Of a stretch of 64,000 nucleotides of DNA, positions 25,552 to 34,280 are shown piece by piece. Both the position numbers and the translations under genes were made by a program. The notes beneath the pieces were generated by a model that was not told the origin of the DNA, did not search any database, and saw only the letters and a program-made list of their open reading frames with translations. Positions within the stretch are counted from its first letter, which is position 1. The number at the start of each line of letters is the position of its first letter. Origin of the DNA: Bin34 sp965219935. Lineage in GTDB: Bacteria; Chloroflexota; Anaerolineae; Caldilineales; Caldilineaceae. Location of the stretch: assembly GCA_965219935.1 (NCBI GenBank), contig CBDCOU010000003.1, positions 3,844,001 through 3,908,000 of the forward strand, given 5' to 3'.

Positions 25552-26865
25552 CTAATTCGTCTCGGACAGGATGGCGTCAATCTCCTCTTGCCCTATGGCC
25601 ATGGACTCCTTCAGGTCCATACCCTCCACGATGATTCGATCGCGTACGCGGGCCAGGACATCGGCCACTTCCGTGAAGCGGGCGATGCGGGGAGAGTACA
25701 TGCTCGTGGTCATCTGATCCAGGAAGACGTCCAGGAACGGAATGTTCTGGAAGGTCTCCGACTCGATGACCTCGGTCCGGGCCTGCAGCAGTCCTGTGTG
25801 GGCCAAATATTCAGCCGGATGGGAATCGAGGTACTCCGCCAACTGCCAGGCTGCCTCCTGCACCGCGGGTTCGGAACGGGAGTTCACCATGTGGAAATAG
25901 GCGTAGATGTCAAAGTGATTCTGGTTGACCGCGTTTTCCCAGATGGGTACGGACTTGACCGTGTAGTCAATGCCGGCTTCCAAGACCCCTGGCCGGGCCC
26001 ATGAACCCATGTCACACTCTATGGCCAGCTCCTCCGCCACGAAGCCGCTCATCTGGCCTTCAAAATAGGCCGGACCGCCCAGCCCGTCGGCTTCCCAGTC
26101 GACCCAGTACTGCATGGCCTTTTCGGCCTCCGGGGTCAAGAGGTTCAGTTCAGAGCCACCCAGCTGGCGTACCATGGCTCCGTACTCGAGGAACATCCAG
26201 ACGGAGTTGCTCCAGCTGAAGTCGAAACCGCGTTGAACAAGGCGCCCTTCGTCATCCCGCTTGGTCAGCCTCTCCGCCACCACCCGCATCTCTTCCCAGG
26301 TGGTGGGAAAGTCGGTGTCCGGGTCCAAGCCCGCTTCTTCGAAGAGGCGGTTATTGACGTAGCAGCCGTAAATGCTCAGTTCATTGGGAATCCCGTATAG
26401 TTTCCCGTCGAAGATGGCCCCCTGCAGCGTGTTTTCCGGGGCCACATACACATCCATGAAGGCTTGTTGCGAGTCGTAGCCAATGGCTTCAAAAGCCACG
26501 GGCGAGATGGCTCCCTGAGCGTAGAAGGTGCCGATGTCTCCGTTCCATTGGGCAAAGAGATCCGGCCCCGTACCCGCAGCGAGCGCAGTCCGCAGCTTCT
26601 GGTCGAAGTCGGTCGGGATGGCCTCGTATTCGACCGTGATATGGGGGTACATCTCCATGAATTCAGCGATGTACTTTTCATCCAGTTCGACCCTGGGGGT
26701 GAAGTTGTGCCCCCAATACACAACGGTCACCGGTTCCGGTCCGGCGTCCTCAACCTCGGTGGGTTGACTCTCAGGGATGGCGACACAGCCACTCACCGTA
26801 GCCGCCAGCAGTAGCAAGACAAGGATGGCGGGCAGAGTTAACCGCTTAACAGACACTTGTGACAT
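25552..26865 (-). CDS. Sugar ABC transporter substrate-binding lipoprotein
   Basis: A protein of 437 residues with a lipoprotein signal ending VSGC (Cys27). The mature part is a family 1 extracellular solute-binding protein: VTVVYWGHNFTPRVE at the N-terminus, AALAAGTGPDLFAQWNGD with the usual G-x-x-PD motif, and a tryptophan-rich middle region. AAGGAGG lies eight bases before ATG 26865, an excellent ribosome site. It is the first gene of the ABC operon running to the ceramidase-like gene. A candidate promoter is at 26949-26977, and an ISAs1 element is inserted just upstream of that. Confidence 0.92.
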   Translation of the reverse strand: MSQVSVKRLTLPAILVLLLLAATVSGCVAIPESQPTEVEDAGPEPVTVVYWGHNFTPRVELDEKYIAEFMEMYPHITVEYEAIPTDFDQKLRTALAAGTGPDLFAQWNGDIGTFYAQGAISPVAFEAIGYDSQQAFMDVYVAPENTLQGAIFDGKLYGIPNELSIYGCYVNNRLFEEAGLDPDTDFPTTWEEMRVVAERLTKRDDEGRLVQRGFDFSWSNSVWMFLEYGAMVRQLGGSELNLLTPEAEKAMQYWVDWEADGLGGPAYFEGQMSGFVAEELAIECDMGSWARPGVLEAGIDYTVKSVPIWENAVNQNHFDIYAYFHMVNSRSEPAVQEAAWQLAEYLDSHPAEYLAHTGLLQARTEVIESETFQNIPFLDVFLDQMTTSMYSPRIARFTEVADVLARVRDRIIVEGMDLKESMAIGQEEIDAILSETN

Positions 26866-26948
26866 AACGACCTCCTTCTGGCGAGGTTACCCAGAAGCAG
26901 CCCATCGAAATAAAATGTCTTGTCCGGTGGTCTACTTCCGGAGAATTC

Positions 26949-26977
26949 ACTGTAGCACCCTTCGCTTTTCTTGACAA
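26949..26977 (-). promoter_or_regulatory. Candidate sigma-70 promoter of the sugar ABC operon
   Basis: On the minus strand TTGTCA and TACAGT are separated by 17 bases and lie about 85 bases before the start codon of the binding-protein gene. Each box differs from consensus at one or two positions. The left end of the ISAs1 element lies 13 bases upstream of the -35 box. Confidence 0.4.
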
Positions 26978-26979
26978 GG

Positions 26980-26989
26980 CTGTTCAACG
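26980..26989. repeat. Target-site duplication, left copy
   Basis: CTGTTCAACG directly borders the left inverted repeat of the ISAs1 element and is repeated exactly at 28246-28255 on the other side. Ten bases is a usual duplication length for this family. Confidence 0.92.
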
Positions 26990-27009
26990 CAGGGCGATTG
27001 CATCTAAAT
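26990..27009. repeat. ISAs1 terminal inverted repeat, left
   Basis: CAGGGCGATTGCATCTAAAT, the exact reverse complement of 28226-28245. It contains the stop codon of the transposase gene (27004-27006 on the minus strand). Confidence 0.93.
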
Positions 27010-28155
27010 TGGTTTGGGCTTGAGACCAATCAGTTGACACAGGTAGTTCTTGTCCCAGCCCGCCGCCAGCCGCTTGTTGGCGATGCCCACCTTCAGGGTG
27101 CGGTCCTGCCGCAGCAGGTTGTGGGCGATGCGCTTGAGGATGGCCATGTTGTGGGCGGCGTAGCCTGTGCGGATGCGGCTGTCGTCCTCGCCGAAGGCCA
27201 CGTCCAGGACCCAGTGGTGGGCATTTTCGATGGCCCAGTGACCGCGCACCGCCTGCAACTGGAGCCGGGCCTTGGGCGGCAGGCTGGAGATGAAGATGCG
27301 GATATCGGTCGTGACCCGGTCGCCACAGCGGCGTTCGGACTCGACCCAGACCAGGCTGGCCAGGTCGCACCATTCGCGGTCGGGGTCGGCATGGGCGAGC
27401 AGGGCGGGATCGCCGGTCGTCCAGCAGCGGCGAGTTTCGATGCGCCCGTGGTCCTTGCCAACCGTGTCCGCATAGTCGTGGGCATAGTCGGCAAAGTGCC
27501 CGGCCCGTTCCAAGGCGAAGGTGTCCTCCAGACGCGCGTGGAGCCCCTTGTGGTTGTCCCGGACGCGCAGCACATAGTCGGCCCCCTGCTGCCGGATCTG
27601 GCGCGCGATCGCCTTCTGGCAGCCCATGGCGTCGAGCGTGACAATGCAGCCCTTCAGGCACAGCATGCGCAGCAGCTCCGGGATGGCCGTGATTTCGTTG
27701 GACTTGTCATCCACCGCCGTCTGGGCCAGCACCAGGCGGTTGGCCTGCGCCCAGGCACTCACCAGATGCAGGGGCCCCAGGCCCCGCCCCCGGTCGTGGG
27801 AGCCGCGCACGCTCTTGCCGTCGACGGGCACGACCTGGCCCGCGGTCAGCTCGAAGGCCTCCTGTACCCAGTCCCGGAAGCCCTCCTCGAACCCGCTCGC
27901 ATCCAGCCGTGCGAAGACCCGCCCCAGCGTGTCGTGCGAGGGGATCCCGTGCGGCAACTCGAGGAAGGTGCGCAGCCAGGCTTCGTTGAGCTGGCCAAAG
28001 AGGGCGATGGCCACAAAGCTGTCGGCACCGCAGATCACGGCCAGCACCGACAGCACCAGAATGTCCGTCAGGGGATGCAGTTTGGTCCGGTCCACCCGCG
28101 GATCCTCCAGGGCGTCCAGGATCCCGACCAGGGACGCAGGCATCGGGCGGTCCAT
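27004..28155 (-). CDS. ISAs1-family transposase
   Basis: A protein of 383 residues, the normal length for the family. The DDE catalytic residues lie in VPVDGKSVRGS (first Asp), CIVTLDAMGCQKAIA (second Asp) and HWAIENAHHWVLDVAF followed by EDDSRIR (Glu). The N-terminal block with HPLTDILVLSVLAVICGAD is also typical. No frameshift or internal stop is present. It recognises the element's terminal repeats, and its stop codon is inside the left repeat. Confidence 0.96.
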   Translation of the reverse strand: MDRPMPASLVGILDALEDPRVDRTKLHPLTDILVLSVLAVICGADSFVAIALFGQLNEAWLRTFLELPHGIPSHDTLGRVFARLDASGFEEGFRDWVQEAFELTAGQVVPVDGKSVRGSHDRGRGLGPLHLVSAWAQANRLVLAQTAVDDKSNEITAIPELLRMLCLKGCIVTLDAMGCQKAIARQIRQQGADYVLRVRDNHKGLHARLEDTFALERAGHFADYAHDYADTVGKDHGRIETRRCWTTGDPALLAHADPDREWCDLASLVWVESERRCGDRVTTDIRIFISSLPPKARLQLQAVRGHWAIENAHHWVLDVAFGEDDSRIRTGYAAHNMAILKRIAHNLLRQDRTLKVGIANKRLAAGWDKNYLCQLIGLKPKPI

Positions 28156-28225
28156 GAGGGGTACTCCACAGGCTGAATCCAGAATCGTTCATTGTAATCC
28201 TGCGCCTACCCCGTCAGCCCACCCC

Positions 28226-28245
28226 ATTTAGATGCAATCGCCCTG
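28226..28245. repeat. ISAs1 terminal inverted repeat, right
   Basis: ATTTAGATGCAATCGCCCTG, the exact reverse complement of the left end at 26990-27009. Confidence 0.93.
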
Positions 28246-28255
28246 CTGTTCAACG
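28246..28255. repeat. Target-site duplication, right copy
   Basis: CTGTTCAACG, identical to 26980-26989 on the other side of the element. Confidence 0.92.
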
Positions 28256-28414
28256 GGCCCTGTTTGGCCACCCCTGGTTTGTCTGCCTGACGGCCTGACG
28301 CGCCTGGTTGGGTTTGGCGGGTTGGTGGTGATAGGCAAGACGGCCTCGCCAGGATGGTCTGTCGGCCTCAGTTTTTGCCGACCAGGACTTTGTCGGGACA
28401 AACAGTCTTGGGGG

Positions 28415-29200
28415 CTAGACGGGCCGGGCGGACAGGATCGCGCTTGGGACCGTGAACGAGTGATCCTCCTCGATGCGAAAAGCCTGACTGACCTCGGTGC
28501 TGGCTCCGTCCAGGAGTTCCCGCAGAGCCGCGACACGAGCCTCCGGGGTTTGAATACGCGTGATCCACGGACCGACCTCCAGTCTCAGGTGCCAGCAAAA
28601 CTCTGGCACGGCAACCAGACCCGCCTCTTGGCAGATGGCTTGCCACTGGGCCTGTGAATGATCCCGCACATGCGAGGGATCGCGCAGGATTTCGAGTGCG
28701 TTGAGAAAGGTGTCCAGCAGCGGATCGGGATCCGCCATTACATCGATCAGCAGTAGCCGGCCGCTTGGTGACAGCAGCCGGGCCAACTCCGTCACCACGG
28801 CCTGTGGATCCGGCCAGTGATGGGCTGCATAGCGGGATACGATCAGGTCGAACGATTCATCCGGCCACGGCAGGTCGGCCAGGTTGCCGCGATGGAACTC
28901 GATGTTGGTCTGTGAACGTTCCGCGGCGGTGCGTCGGGCCCTGTCCAGCATCGGCTCCGACAGGTCAACCGCCGTCACCCGGGCGGCCGCCGGCGCCAGC
29001 AGCAGGGACACCGGACCAGGACCGCAACCGGCGTCCAGGACCTGTTCGGAACCGGTCAGAGCCGCCAGTCGCTGAATGACCGGCAGGTCCTCGCCCTGGG
29101 CGTGCACCGTGCTGACGGCATACTGTTCCGCGACCGCCGAAAACGTGTCGTGCACCAGGTGTGTGGTGGACCGGGAAGGGGTGGGTGTAGCCATGGGCAT
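28415..29200 (-). CDS. Class I SAM-dependent methyltransferase
   Basis: A protein of 261 residues from ATG 29200 (29194 also possible; a TTG at 29284 is in frame). The UbiE/Methyltransf_11 type core is clear: VLDAGCGPGPVSLLLA (motif I, SAM binding), VTAVDLSEPML (acidic loop), LPWPDESFDLIVSRYAAHHW (motif with the H-H-W turn), and LSPSGRLLLIDV (motif III). Proteins of this type methylate quinones, small metabolites or other substrates; this one is not identified. It is divergent from xseA, with about 120 bases between starts. Confidence 0.87.
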   Translation of the reverse strand: MPMATPTPSRSTTHLVHDTFSAVAEQYAVSTVHAQGEDLPVIQRLAALTGSEQVLDAGCGPGPVSLLLAPAAARVTAVDLSEPMLDRARRTAAERSQTNIEFHRGNLADLPWPDESFDLIVSRYAAHHWPDPQAVVTELARLLSPSGRLLLIDVMADPDPLLDTFLNALEILRDPSHVRDHSQAQWQAICQEAGLVAVPEFCWHLRLEVGPWITRIQTPEARVAALRELLDGASTEVSQAFRIEEDHSFTVPSAILSARPV

Positions 29201-29321
29201 TCGCAGTTGCTGGGTGGCATGCCGTCCGCGGATCGCAGGCTGCCAGCCGGGCGGTTGAAGTACAGTACAGTATCCGACGCACAAGCCATATCCGTTTCAA
29301 TTTGGTCCGCTTCAGATATTC

Positions 29322-30554
29322 ATGACACAGCCCGCGAACGCGTTGAGCGTGACTAGGATCACGCAGTTGATCAAGGATCTCCTCGAATCGGACGACGCGC
29401 TGCAATACGCATCGGTCGCCGGTGAGATCGGCGACTACAGGCAGGCGGCCAGCGGCCACGCCTATTTCAGCCTCAAGGACGACAACGCCGTACTGAACTG
29501 TGTGATGTGGAGGTCCAGTGCACGCCGATTGGACTTCCGGCCGGAGGCCGGGGACGCGGTGGTGGTCCAGGGCGGTGTCGAGGTCTATGCACCGCGCGGG
29601 GGATACCAGCTGATCGCCAGCCGGATGGCCAAGCAAGGGGTTGGCCGGATCTACGAGGAGTACGAGCGGCGCAAGCGGGAGTTTGCGGCCCGCGGCTGGT
29701 TCGACGATGAACTCAAGAAGCCCATCGTCAGGTTTCCGCGGCGGCTGGGTGTGGTGACCAGTGCCTCCGGCGCCGCGCTCCGCGACGTGCTGCGCACCCT
29801 CCAGAACCGCTGGCCGGCCGCGGAAGTGGTGCTGTTCCCTTCCCTGGTGCAGGGGAAGGAGGCACCGGACGAATTGGCCGCGGCCCTGGCACAGGCATTG
29901 CACTGCCATACCGCGGGCACGCCGATCGACACGGTCCTGCTGGTGCGCGGGGGCGGATCGATGACGGATCTGTGGGCCTTCAATGACGAACGCATCGTCT
30001 CGGCCCTGCACCGGTGTCCGTTGCCCATCATCACGGGCGTGGGCCACGAGCCCGATACCACGCTGGTGGACTATGTGGCGGACCTGCGTGCCTCCACCCC
30101 CACCGCAGCGGCGGAGGCGGCGGTGCCGGATCGGGTTGAGGTGCAGGAACTGGTGGACGCGCAGGCGCTGCGGTTGATCGGGCGCATGGACGACCTGCTT
30201 GCGCGGCAACGCACACGGCTGGATTCCCTGCAGCACCGGACGGAGCAACGGCATCCGCGCCGGATTTGGGAGCAGAGGATGCAGCAGTTGGACTATGCCA
30301 CCGAGGCGTTGCAGGGCAGGTTGAAACGCCGCCTCGACCAGTCCCGGGCTAGACTCGGCGGGCTGCAGGCTTCCCTGCGGGCCCTGGATCCCGAAGCGGT
30401 CCTGACCAGGGGCTTCAGCATTGTGCGGAACCGGGAGGGCGTGCTGGTGACGCATCCGGAACAGACCGTGCCCGGTGATCTGCTGGAGGTAAAGGCCCGG
30501 GGTGGCGCCTACGCCGTGGTCCGGCAGGCCGAATCAACCGACGGCACCGCGTAG
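29322..30554 (+). CDS. xseA: Exodeoxyribonuclease VII large subunit
   Basis: A protein of 410 residues. The N-terminal OB-fold (about 8-105, with EIGDYRQAASGHAYFSLKDD) binds single-stranded DNA. The catalytic domain has GVVTSASGAALRDVL, VLLVRGGGSMTDLWAFNDE and PIITGVGHEPDTTLVDYVADLRASTPTAAAE in order, the family signatures. The coiled-coil arm and the GFSIVR block near the end are present. The enzyme degrades single-stranded DNA to oligonucleotides together with the XseB small subunit. No xseB gene is recognised nearby, so it must be encoded elsewhere or be absent. Confidence 0.95.
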   Translation: MTQPANALSVTRITQLIKDLLESDDALQYASVAGEIGDYRQAASGHAYFSLKDDNAVLNCVMWRSSARRLDFRPEAGDAVVVQGGVEVYAPRGGYQLIASRMAKQGVGRIYEEYERRKREFAARGWFDDELKKPIVRFPRRLGVVTSASGAALRDVLRTLQNRWPAAEVVLFPSLVQGKEAPDELAAALAQALHCHTAGTPIDTVLLVRGGGSMTDLWAFNDERIVSALHRCPLPIITGVGHEPDTTLVDYVADLRASTPTAAAEAAVPDRVEVQELVDAQALRLIGRMDDLLARQRTRLDSLQHRTEQRHPRRIWEQRMQQLDYATEALQGRLKRRLDQSRARLGGLQASLRALDPEAVLTRGFSIVRNREGVLVTHPEQTVPGDLLEVKARGGAYAVVRQAESTDGTA

Positions 30555-30623
30555 TCCGGTCGCAGCTTCCAAGACCACAGGATTCCTTACGGGATCGGGT
30601 ATACCAATCAGGAAAGCTCAGGC

Positions 30624-31799
30624 ATGTCCACCAGCCACGTTCCGATTCGGCAAATCACCCACGGTCCCGGACACCACTGGTTCGGCTACTACGACAAGCT
30701 CCAGTTTTCGTCCGATGGCCGGTATGTCCTGGGCATGGCGGTCAACTTTGAGAACCGCAAGCCGACGGCACGGGACGAGGTTCGCATCGGTATGGTGGAC
30801 CTTGAGGATGGGGACCGCTGGCTCGACCTGGGCCACAGTGTCAGCTGGGGCTGGCAGCAGGGCTGCATGCTGCAGTGGCGGCCCGGTGCCGCCGCCGAAG
30901 TCATGTGGAACGACCGGGACGGGGATCACTTCGTGACCCGTTCATTGAACATCGACACCGGTTTCCGGCGCACCTGGCCGTGGCCGTTCTACGCCCTCAG
31001 CCCCGACGGGCGCCGCGGCGTGGGTGTGGATTTCGAACGGATCCAGGCCATGCGGCCCGGCTACGGCTACCCGGGCGTGCCGGATCGCAACGCCGACTGC
31101 CTGCGGCCGGCCGACAGCGGCGCCTGGCTCCTGGACTGGGAGCGGGACACGCGCTCCATGGTGATCAGCATCGAACAGGCCGCGTCCGTGCCGGCGGACC
31201 ACCCGTCGCACGCCGCGGGCAAGCACTACTTCAACCACCTGCTGTTCAGTCCTGACGGAGCCCGCTTCATCTTTCTCAACCGCTGGCGGGATGTCTCCAC
31301 CGGAGTGGCCACGGGGGATCTGCACACCCGCATGTTCACCGTGGGGGTGGACGGCGACGGTCTCCACCTGGTCGACGATTCGGGCAGCATGTCCCATTTC
31401 ATCTGGCGCGATCCCGATCACATTCTGGGTTGGACCCGCCATCCGTCCCATGCCGCGGCCTTCTACCTGTTTCGGGATCGATCGGATTGGGTGGAGGTAC
31501 AGGGACGGGGCTCCATGCGGGTCAACGGCCACTGCACCTACCTGCCCGGACGGCATGTGGTACTGAACGACACCTACCCGCTGGACAACCGGATCCAGGA
31601 ACTCTACCTCTATGATGCGGACCGGGATCGACGCATGGAACTCGGTGCCTTTCCGTCACCGCCGGAGTACGACGGCGAGTGGCGCGTGGACCTCCATCCG
31701 CGTTCCAACCGGGATGGAACCCGGGTTTGCATCGATTCGGCCCATGGAGGACAGGGTCGTCAGATGTACCTGCTCGACATCGGCTCCCTCCTGAACTGA
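30624..31799 (+). CDS. Beta-propeller (TolB/PD40-like) protein of unknown function
   Basis: A protein of 391 residues, ATG at 30624, with no signal peptide. It opens with HGPGHHWFGYYDKLQFSSDG and contains SWGWQQGCMLQWRPG, YALSPDGRRGVGVDF, FNHLLFSPDGARFIFLNRW and VDLHPRSNRDGTRVCIDSAHGG. The repeated SPDG-type turns followed by strands indicate a propeller of six or seven blades, as in oligogalacturonate lyase-like proteins. No catalytic set can be assigned. It is 69 bases after xseA, and 42 bases before the membrane protein gene, so the three may be cotranscribed. I recall similar proteins only as hypothetical. Confidence 0.75.
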   Translation: MSTSHVPIRQITHGPGHHWFGYYDKLQFSSDGRYVLGMAVNFENRKPTARDEVRIGMVDLEDGDRWLDLGHSVSWGWQQGCMLQWRPGAAAEVMWNDRDGDHFVTRSLNIDTGFRRTWPWPFYALSPDGRRGVGVDFERIQAMRPGYGYPGVPDRNADCLRPADSGAWLLDWERDTRSMVISIEQAASVPADHPSHAAGKHYFNHLLFSPDGARFIFLNRWRDVSTGVATGDLHTRMFTVGVDGDGLHLVDDSGSMSHFIWRDPDHILGWTRHPSHAAAFYLFRDRSDWVEVQGRGSMRVNGHCTYLPGRHVVLNDTYPLDNRIQELYLYDADRDRRMELGAFPSPPEYDGEWRVDLHPRSNRDGTRVCIDSAHGGQGRQMYLLDIGSLLN

Positions 31800-31841
31800 T
31801 CCCTTCCCGCTGCCGTTGCCTCCTCACACCAAGTTCGCGCA

Positions 31842-34280
31842 TTGCCTACCTTTGACCTGCCCGCCCTGCGGCAGCGGACCGGTTGGTTGGTCGCCGGTGT
31901 CACTCTCCTCTACCTGGGCCAGCGCTTCGTCCGCAGGCTTTCGCCTATCGGGGAACTGAGACCGGTCGACGGGGTTGGCCTGCTCGCCGTGGGTCTGCTG
32001 TGCCTTGCCTACTGGGCATGGTGCAACCGCACAGTCCAGGCCGGACGTCCCCATGTCGGGCACGGTGCCGACGGGGCTGCATCGTTTCGATGGAAGTCGT
32101 CCCGCACAACGCTTGCAACGGGGGCGTTGGCCGCGGGCGCGTCCTTGCCGGTGTGGTTTGCGAAGCTGATATCCGGAGGTTCGGAGGCCGCGGCATGGCT
32201 GGCCCTGTTCGGCCTGCTTGGATGCATCTTGCTCGGCCGTGTCCTTGACGGCTCCTACTGGCACAGTGGTTGGCGGGGTTCCGGCACGCTGCCGGGACCG
32301 GTATGGGTGGGGTTGGGTCTGGCCGCGGCTGCGGCTGTGACCCGTGTCCTGTTCGTGGCGCCGGTGGCGCCGGACTTTGAAGCCGTTGCCGTTGCCGGAT
32401 CCCTGTCCGGACTTCTGTTTCGTCTGGCGGGACCCGACCGCGCCATTCTGGTCGGTTTTGTCGGTGCCTGTCTCCTGCCGGTCGTTGTTTGGCGAACCGG
32501 CCGTGTCCTGGGCTGGGAAAAGGCAGGCCTGGGGGCCGCTGTCATGGCCATTCTGGGACCGAGCCTGATTTGGGAGCCGTCCGTGGCCGCCAACTCGGTG
32601 CTGGCCCCGTTGCTGACGGCTGGTGTCCTGTGGTCGGGTGCATGGGTTGCCCGCACCGGACAGCGGTCGGGGTACTGGTGCCTGGGCATGTGGACGGGGC
32701 TGGCCTGGCTGGAAGGCGATCTGTGGTCCGGTTCGTGGCTGCTGGCAATGGTTGTCGGTGGCTTGATCCTGCAATTGATTGTGTCGCGCGACACTGTCTT
32801 CGAGCGGTTGCATCGGGGAGGCGCGTGGGGACTGGGCTTGGTGGCAACGGTCATGCTGCTCCTGCTCGCCGCCCCGGAACCCTGGGATCCCCGCGTGTCG
32901 GCCTGGATGCCGCCGGGATCCCCGCCCGATCCCATGGCGCTGGCCCACATGTGGTTTCGACCGCACAGTGGCTGGATGCCCTGGTTCTTGACGCTGCTTA
33001 CACCCTTGGAAGGATGTCTGGCCCTGGTTGGTTTGGTGCTGGCCTTGGCCCATTGGCGAAGGCAACCCCTGCTGGCGACGGTGGGTGTCGGCTGGTTTGG
33101 GGGATTGCTGTTGATGTCGGCCTCCTCCGAACCGTTCACGGCCCTGCACCACAGGTTCATGGCCGTGCCCCTGATGCTGGCCGTGCCGGCCTTGGCCCTG
33201 GGCTTGCACAAGGTCGGCATGTGGCTTGATCAAGTCGACGGACACCTGTCCGAAGCCCAGCTTCTGGTGTTCTGCGGGGTGCTGACGGCAGCCCAACTGC
33301 CCGGACTGTTCTTCGGTGCCAATCCGATCCAGCTGTTGGTGGACCAGTACCGGGGAGTCGGTCCCGATCCGGTGCCGGATACGGAAGCCGCGGCCCCACT
33401 GCCCGAGGCGGCCGGCGATTCACGTCATGTGCATCTGGTGGTGATGGAAACCGTGCCCCTGACCACGCTCTGGCACACGGACGGATCCTGCACGATGGAT
33501 GCCCTTCTCGGTTCACCAAGGGGTGTGGCCATCGACGGCAGATTGGGATACGTCTACGCAACCGGCGTGGAACCCCCGCGCATTGCCAGGCTGGAACTGG
33601 AGGACGGCACGGTGATCCGTATCTGGGACGACGGTCAACTTCCCGAACCGGTTGATGCGGGCATGGCCGGTGATGGCAGGCTGTTGGTGCTGGACAACCA
33701 GCGGGAGCAGGTGTTTGCCCTGGCCGAGGACGACAGCGGCTGGGAGGTGTTCACCGAGGGCACCGACCACTACCGGCCGCGGGGCATGCACGTGATGCCG
33801 GACGGATCGGTTCTGGTGGCCGACACCGGCCACTCGCGCATCACCCTGTTCGGTCCCGACGGGCAATTCATCGACGAACACACGGCGTGGATCGGGGTGA
33901 CCGATTTGGATCAGCCGTCCGATGCCCTGGTGAATCCGACCGGCACCTGGGCCGTGTCACCCGACTCGGCGTTGCTGCTGAACTTGCGAAGCAACCTGCG
34001 AATTGGCGGCCTGCCCAGAACCACCACCATGGCCGGACCGCACCTGGCCGACCTCCCGGACGGCAGGCTCGTGCTCACGGATCCTGAGATGGGCCGTCTT
34101 CTGATGTTGGAACCCGAAAGCCTGCGGTTCACGCAACTGGAACCCGAAACTCCCCTGATCCGTCCCGTGGGTGTGGATGTGCGGCCGGGGGACGGCCGCG
34201 TACTGCTCGCCGTGGCGGATGCCTGGAACTGCCGGGTGTCGCTGTTTGCCTTTGACTCTGAAGTACCGGTAGATGGGTAG
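31842..34280 (+). CDS. Membrane glycosyltransferase-like protein fused to a C-terminal NHL/propeller domain
   Basis: A protein of 812 residues. The first about 500 residues form many hydrophobic helices with the layout of GT-C (mannosyltransferase-like) enzymes: a helix near residue 15-30, a long array from about 85, and WMPWFLTLLTPLEGCLALVGL near 380. I see no clear catalytic Asp-Glu loop. The last about 270 residues are soluble and propeller-like, with LGSPRGVAIDGRLGYVYATG, MHVMPDGSVLVADTGHSRI and GVDVRPGDGRVLLAVADAWN as NHL-type repeats. The start is a TTG at 31842, so it may really lie elsewhere nearby. The gene overlaps the next by eight bases. Confidence 0.72.
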   Translation: MPTFDLPALRQRTGWLVAGVTLLYLGQRFVRRLSPIGELRPVDGVGLLAVGLLCLAYWAWCNRTVQAGRPHVGHGADGAASFRWKSSRTTLATGALAAGASLPVWFAKLISGGSEAAAWLALFGLLGCILLGRVLDGSYWHSGWRGSGTLPGPVWVGLGLAAAAAVTRVLFVAPVAPDFEAVAVAGSLSGLLFRLAGPDRAILVGFVGACLLPVVVWRTGRVLGWEKAGLGAAVMAILGPSLIWEPSVAANSVLAPLLTAGVLWSGAWVARTGQRSGYWCLGMWTGLAWLEGDLWSGSWLLAMVVGGLILQLIVSRDTVFERLHRGGAWGLGLVATVMLLLLAAPEPWDPRVSAWMPPGSPPDPMALAHMWFRPHSGWMPWFLTLLTPLEGCLALVGLVLALAHWRRQPLLATVGVGWFGGLLLMSASSEPFTALHHRFMAVPLMLAVPALALGLHKVGMWLDQVDGHLSEAQLLVFCGVLTAAQLPGLFFGANPIQLLVDQYRGVGPDPVPDTEAAAPLPEAAGDSRHVHLVVMETVPLTTLWHTDGSCTMDALLGSPRGVAIDGRLGYVYATGVEPPRIARLELEDGTVIRIWDDGQLPEPVDAGMAGDGRLLVLDNQREQVFALAEDDSGWEVFTEGTDHYRPRGMHVMPDGSVLVADTGHSRITLFGPDGQFIDEHTAWIGVTDLDQPSDALVNPTGTWAVSPDSALLLNLRSNLRIGGLPRTTTMAGPHLADLPDGRLVLTDPEMGRLLMLEPESLRFTQLEPETPLIRPVGVDVRPGDGRVLLAVADAWNCRVSLFAFDSEVPVDG

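Larger units (their letters stand above)
26990..28245 (-). mobile_element. Complete ISAs1-family insertion sequence (1256 bp)
   Basis: The element has perfect 20-base terminal inverted repeats (CAGGGCGATTGCATCTAAAT at 26990-27009 and its complement at 28226-28245), a 10-base target duplication, and one full-length transposase gene filling most of its length. All parts are intact, so the insertion is recent and the element may still move. It is inserted upstream of the sugar ABC operon in the same orientation. Confidence 0.95.

Noticed and set aside
28965..30455. Open frame of 496 codons on the minus strand opposite xseA
   Set aside because: xseA is full length with all motifs. Only the last part of this frame enters the methyltransferase region, and in the wrong frame.
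31824..33296. Open frame of 490 codons on the minus strand opposite the membrane protein
   Set aside because: The plus strand encodes regular membrane helices followed by propeller repeats; the minus frame is Gln/Gly/His-rich and motif-free.
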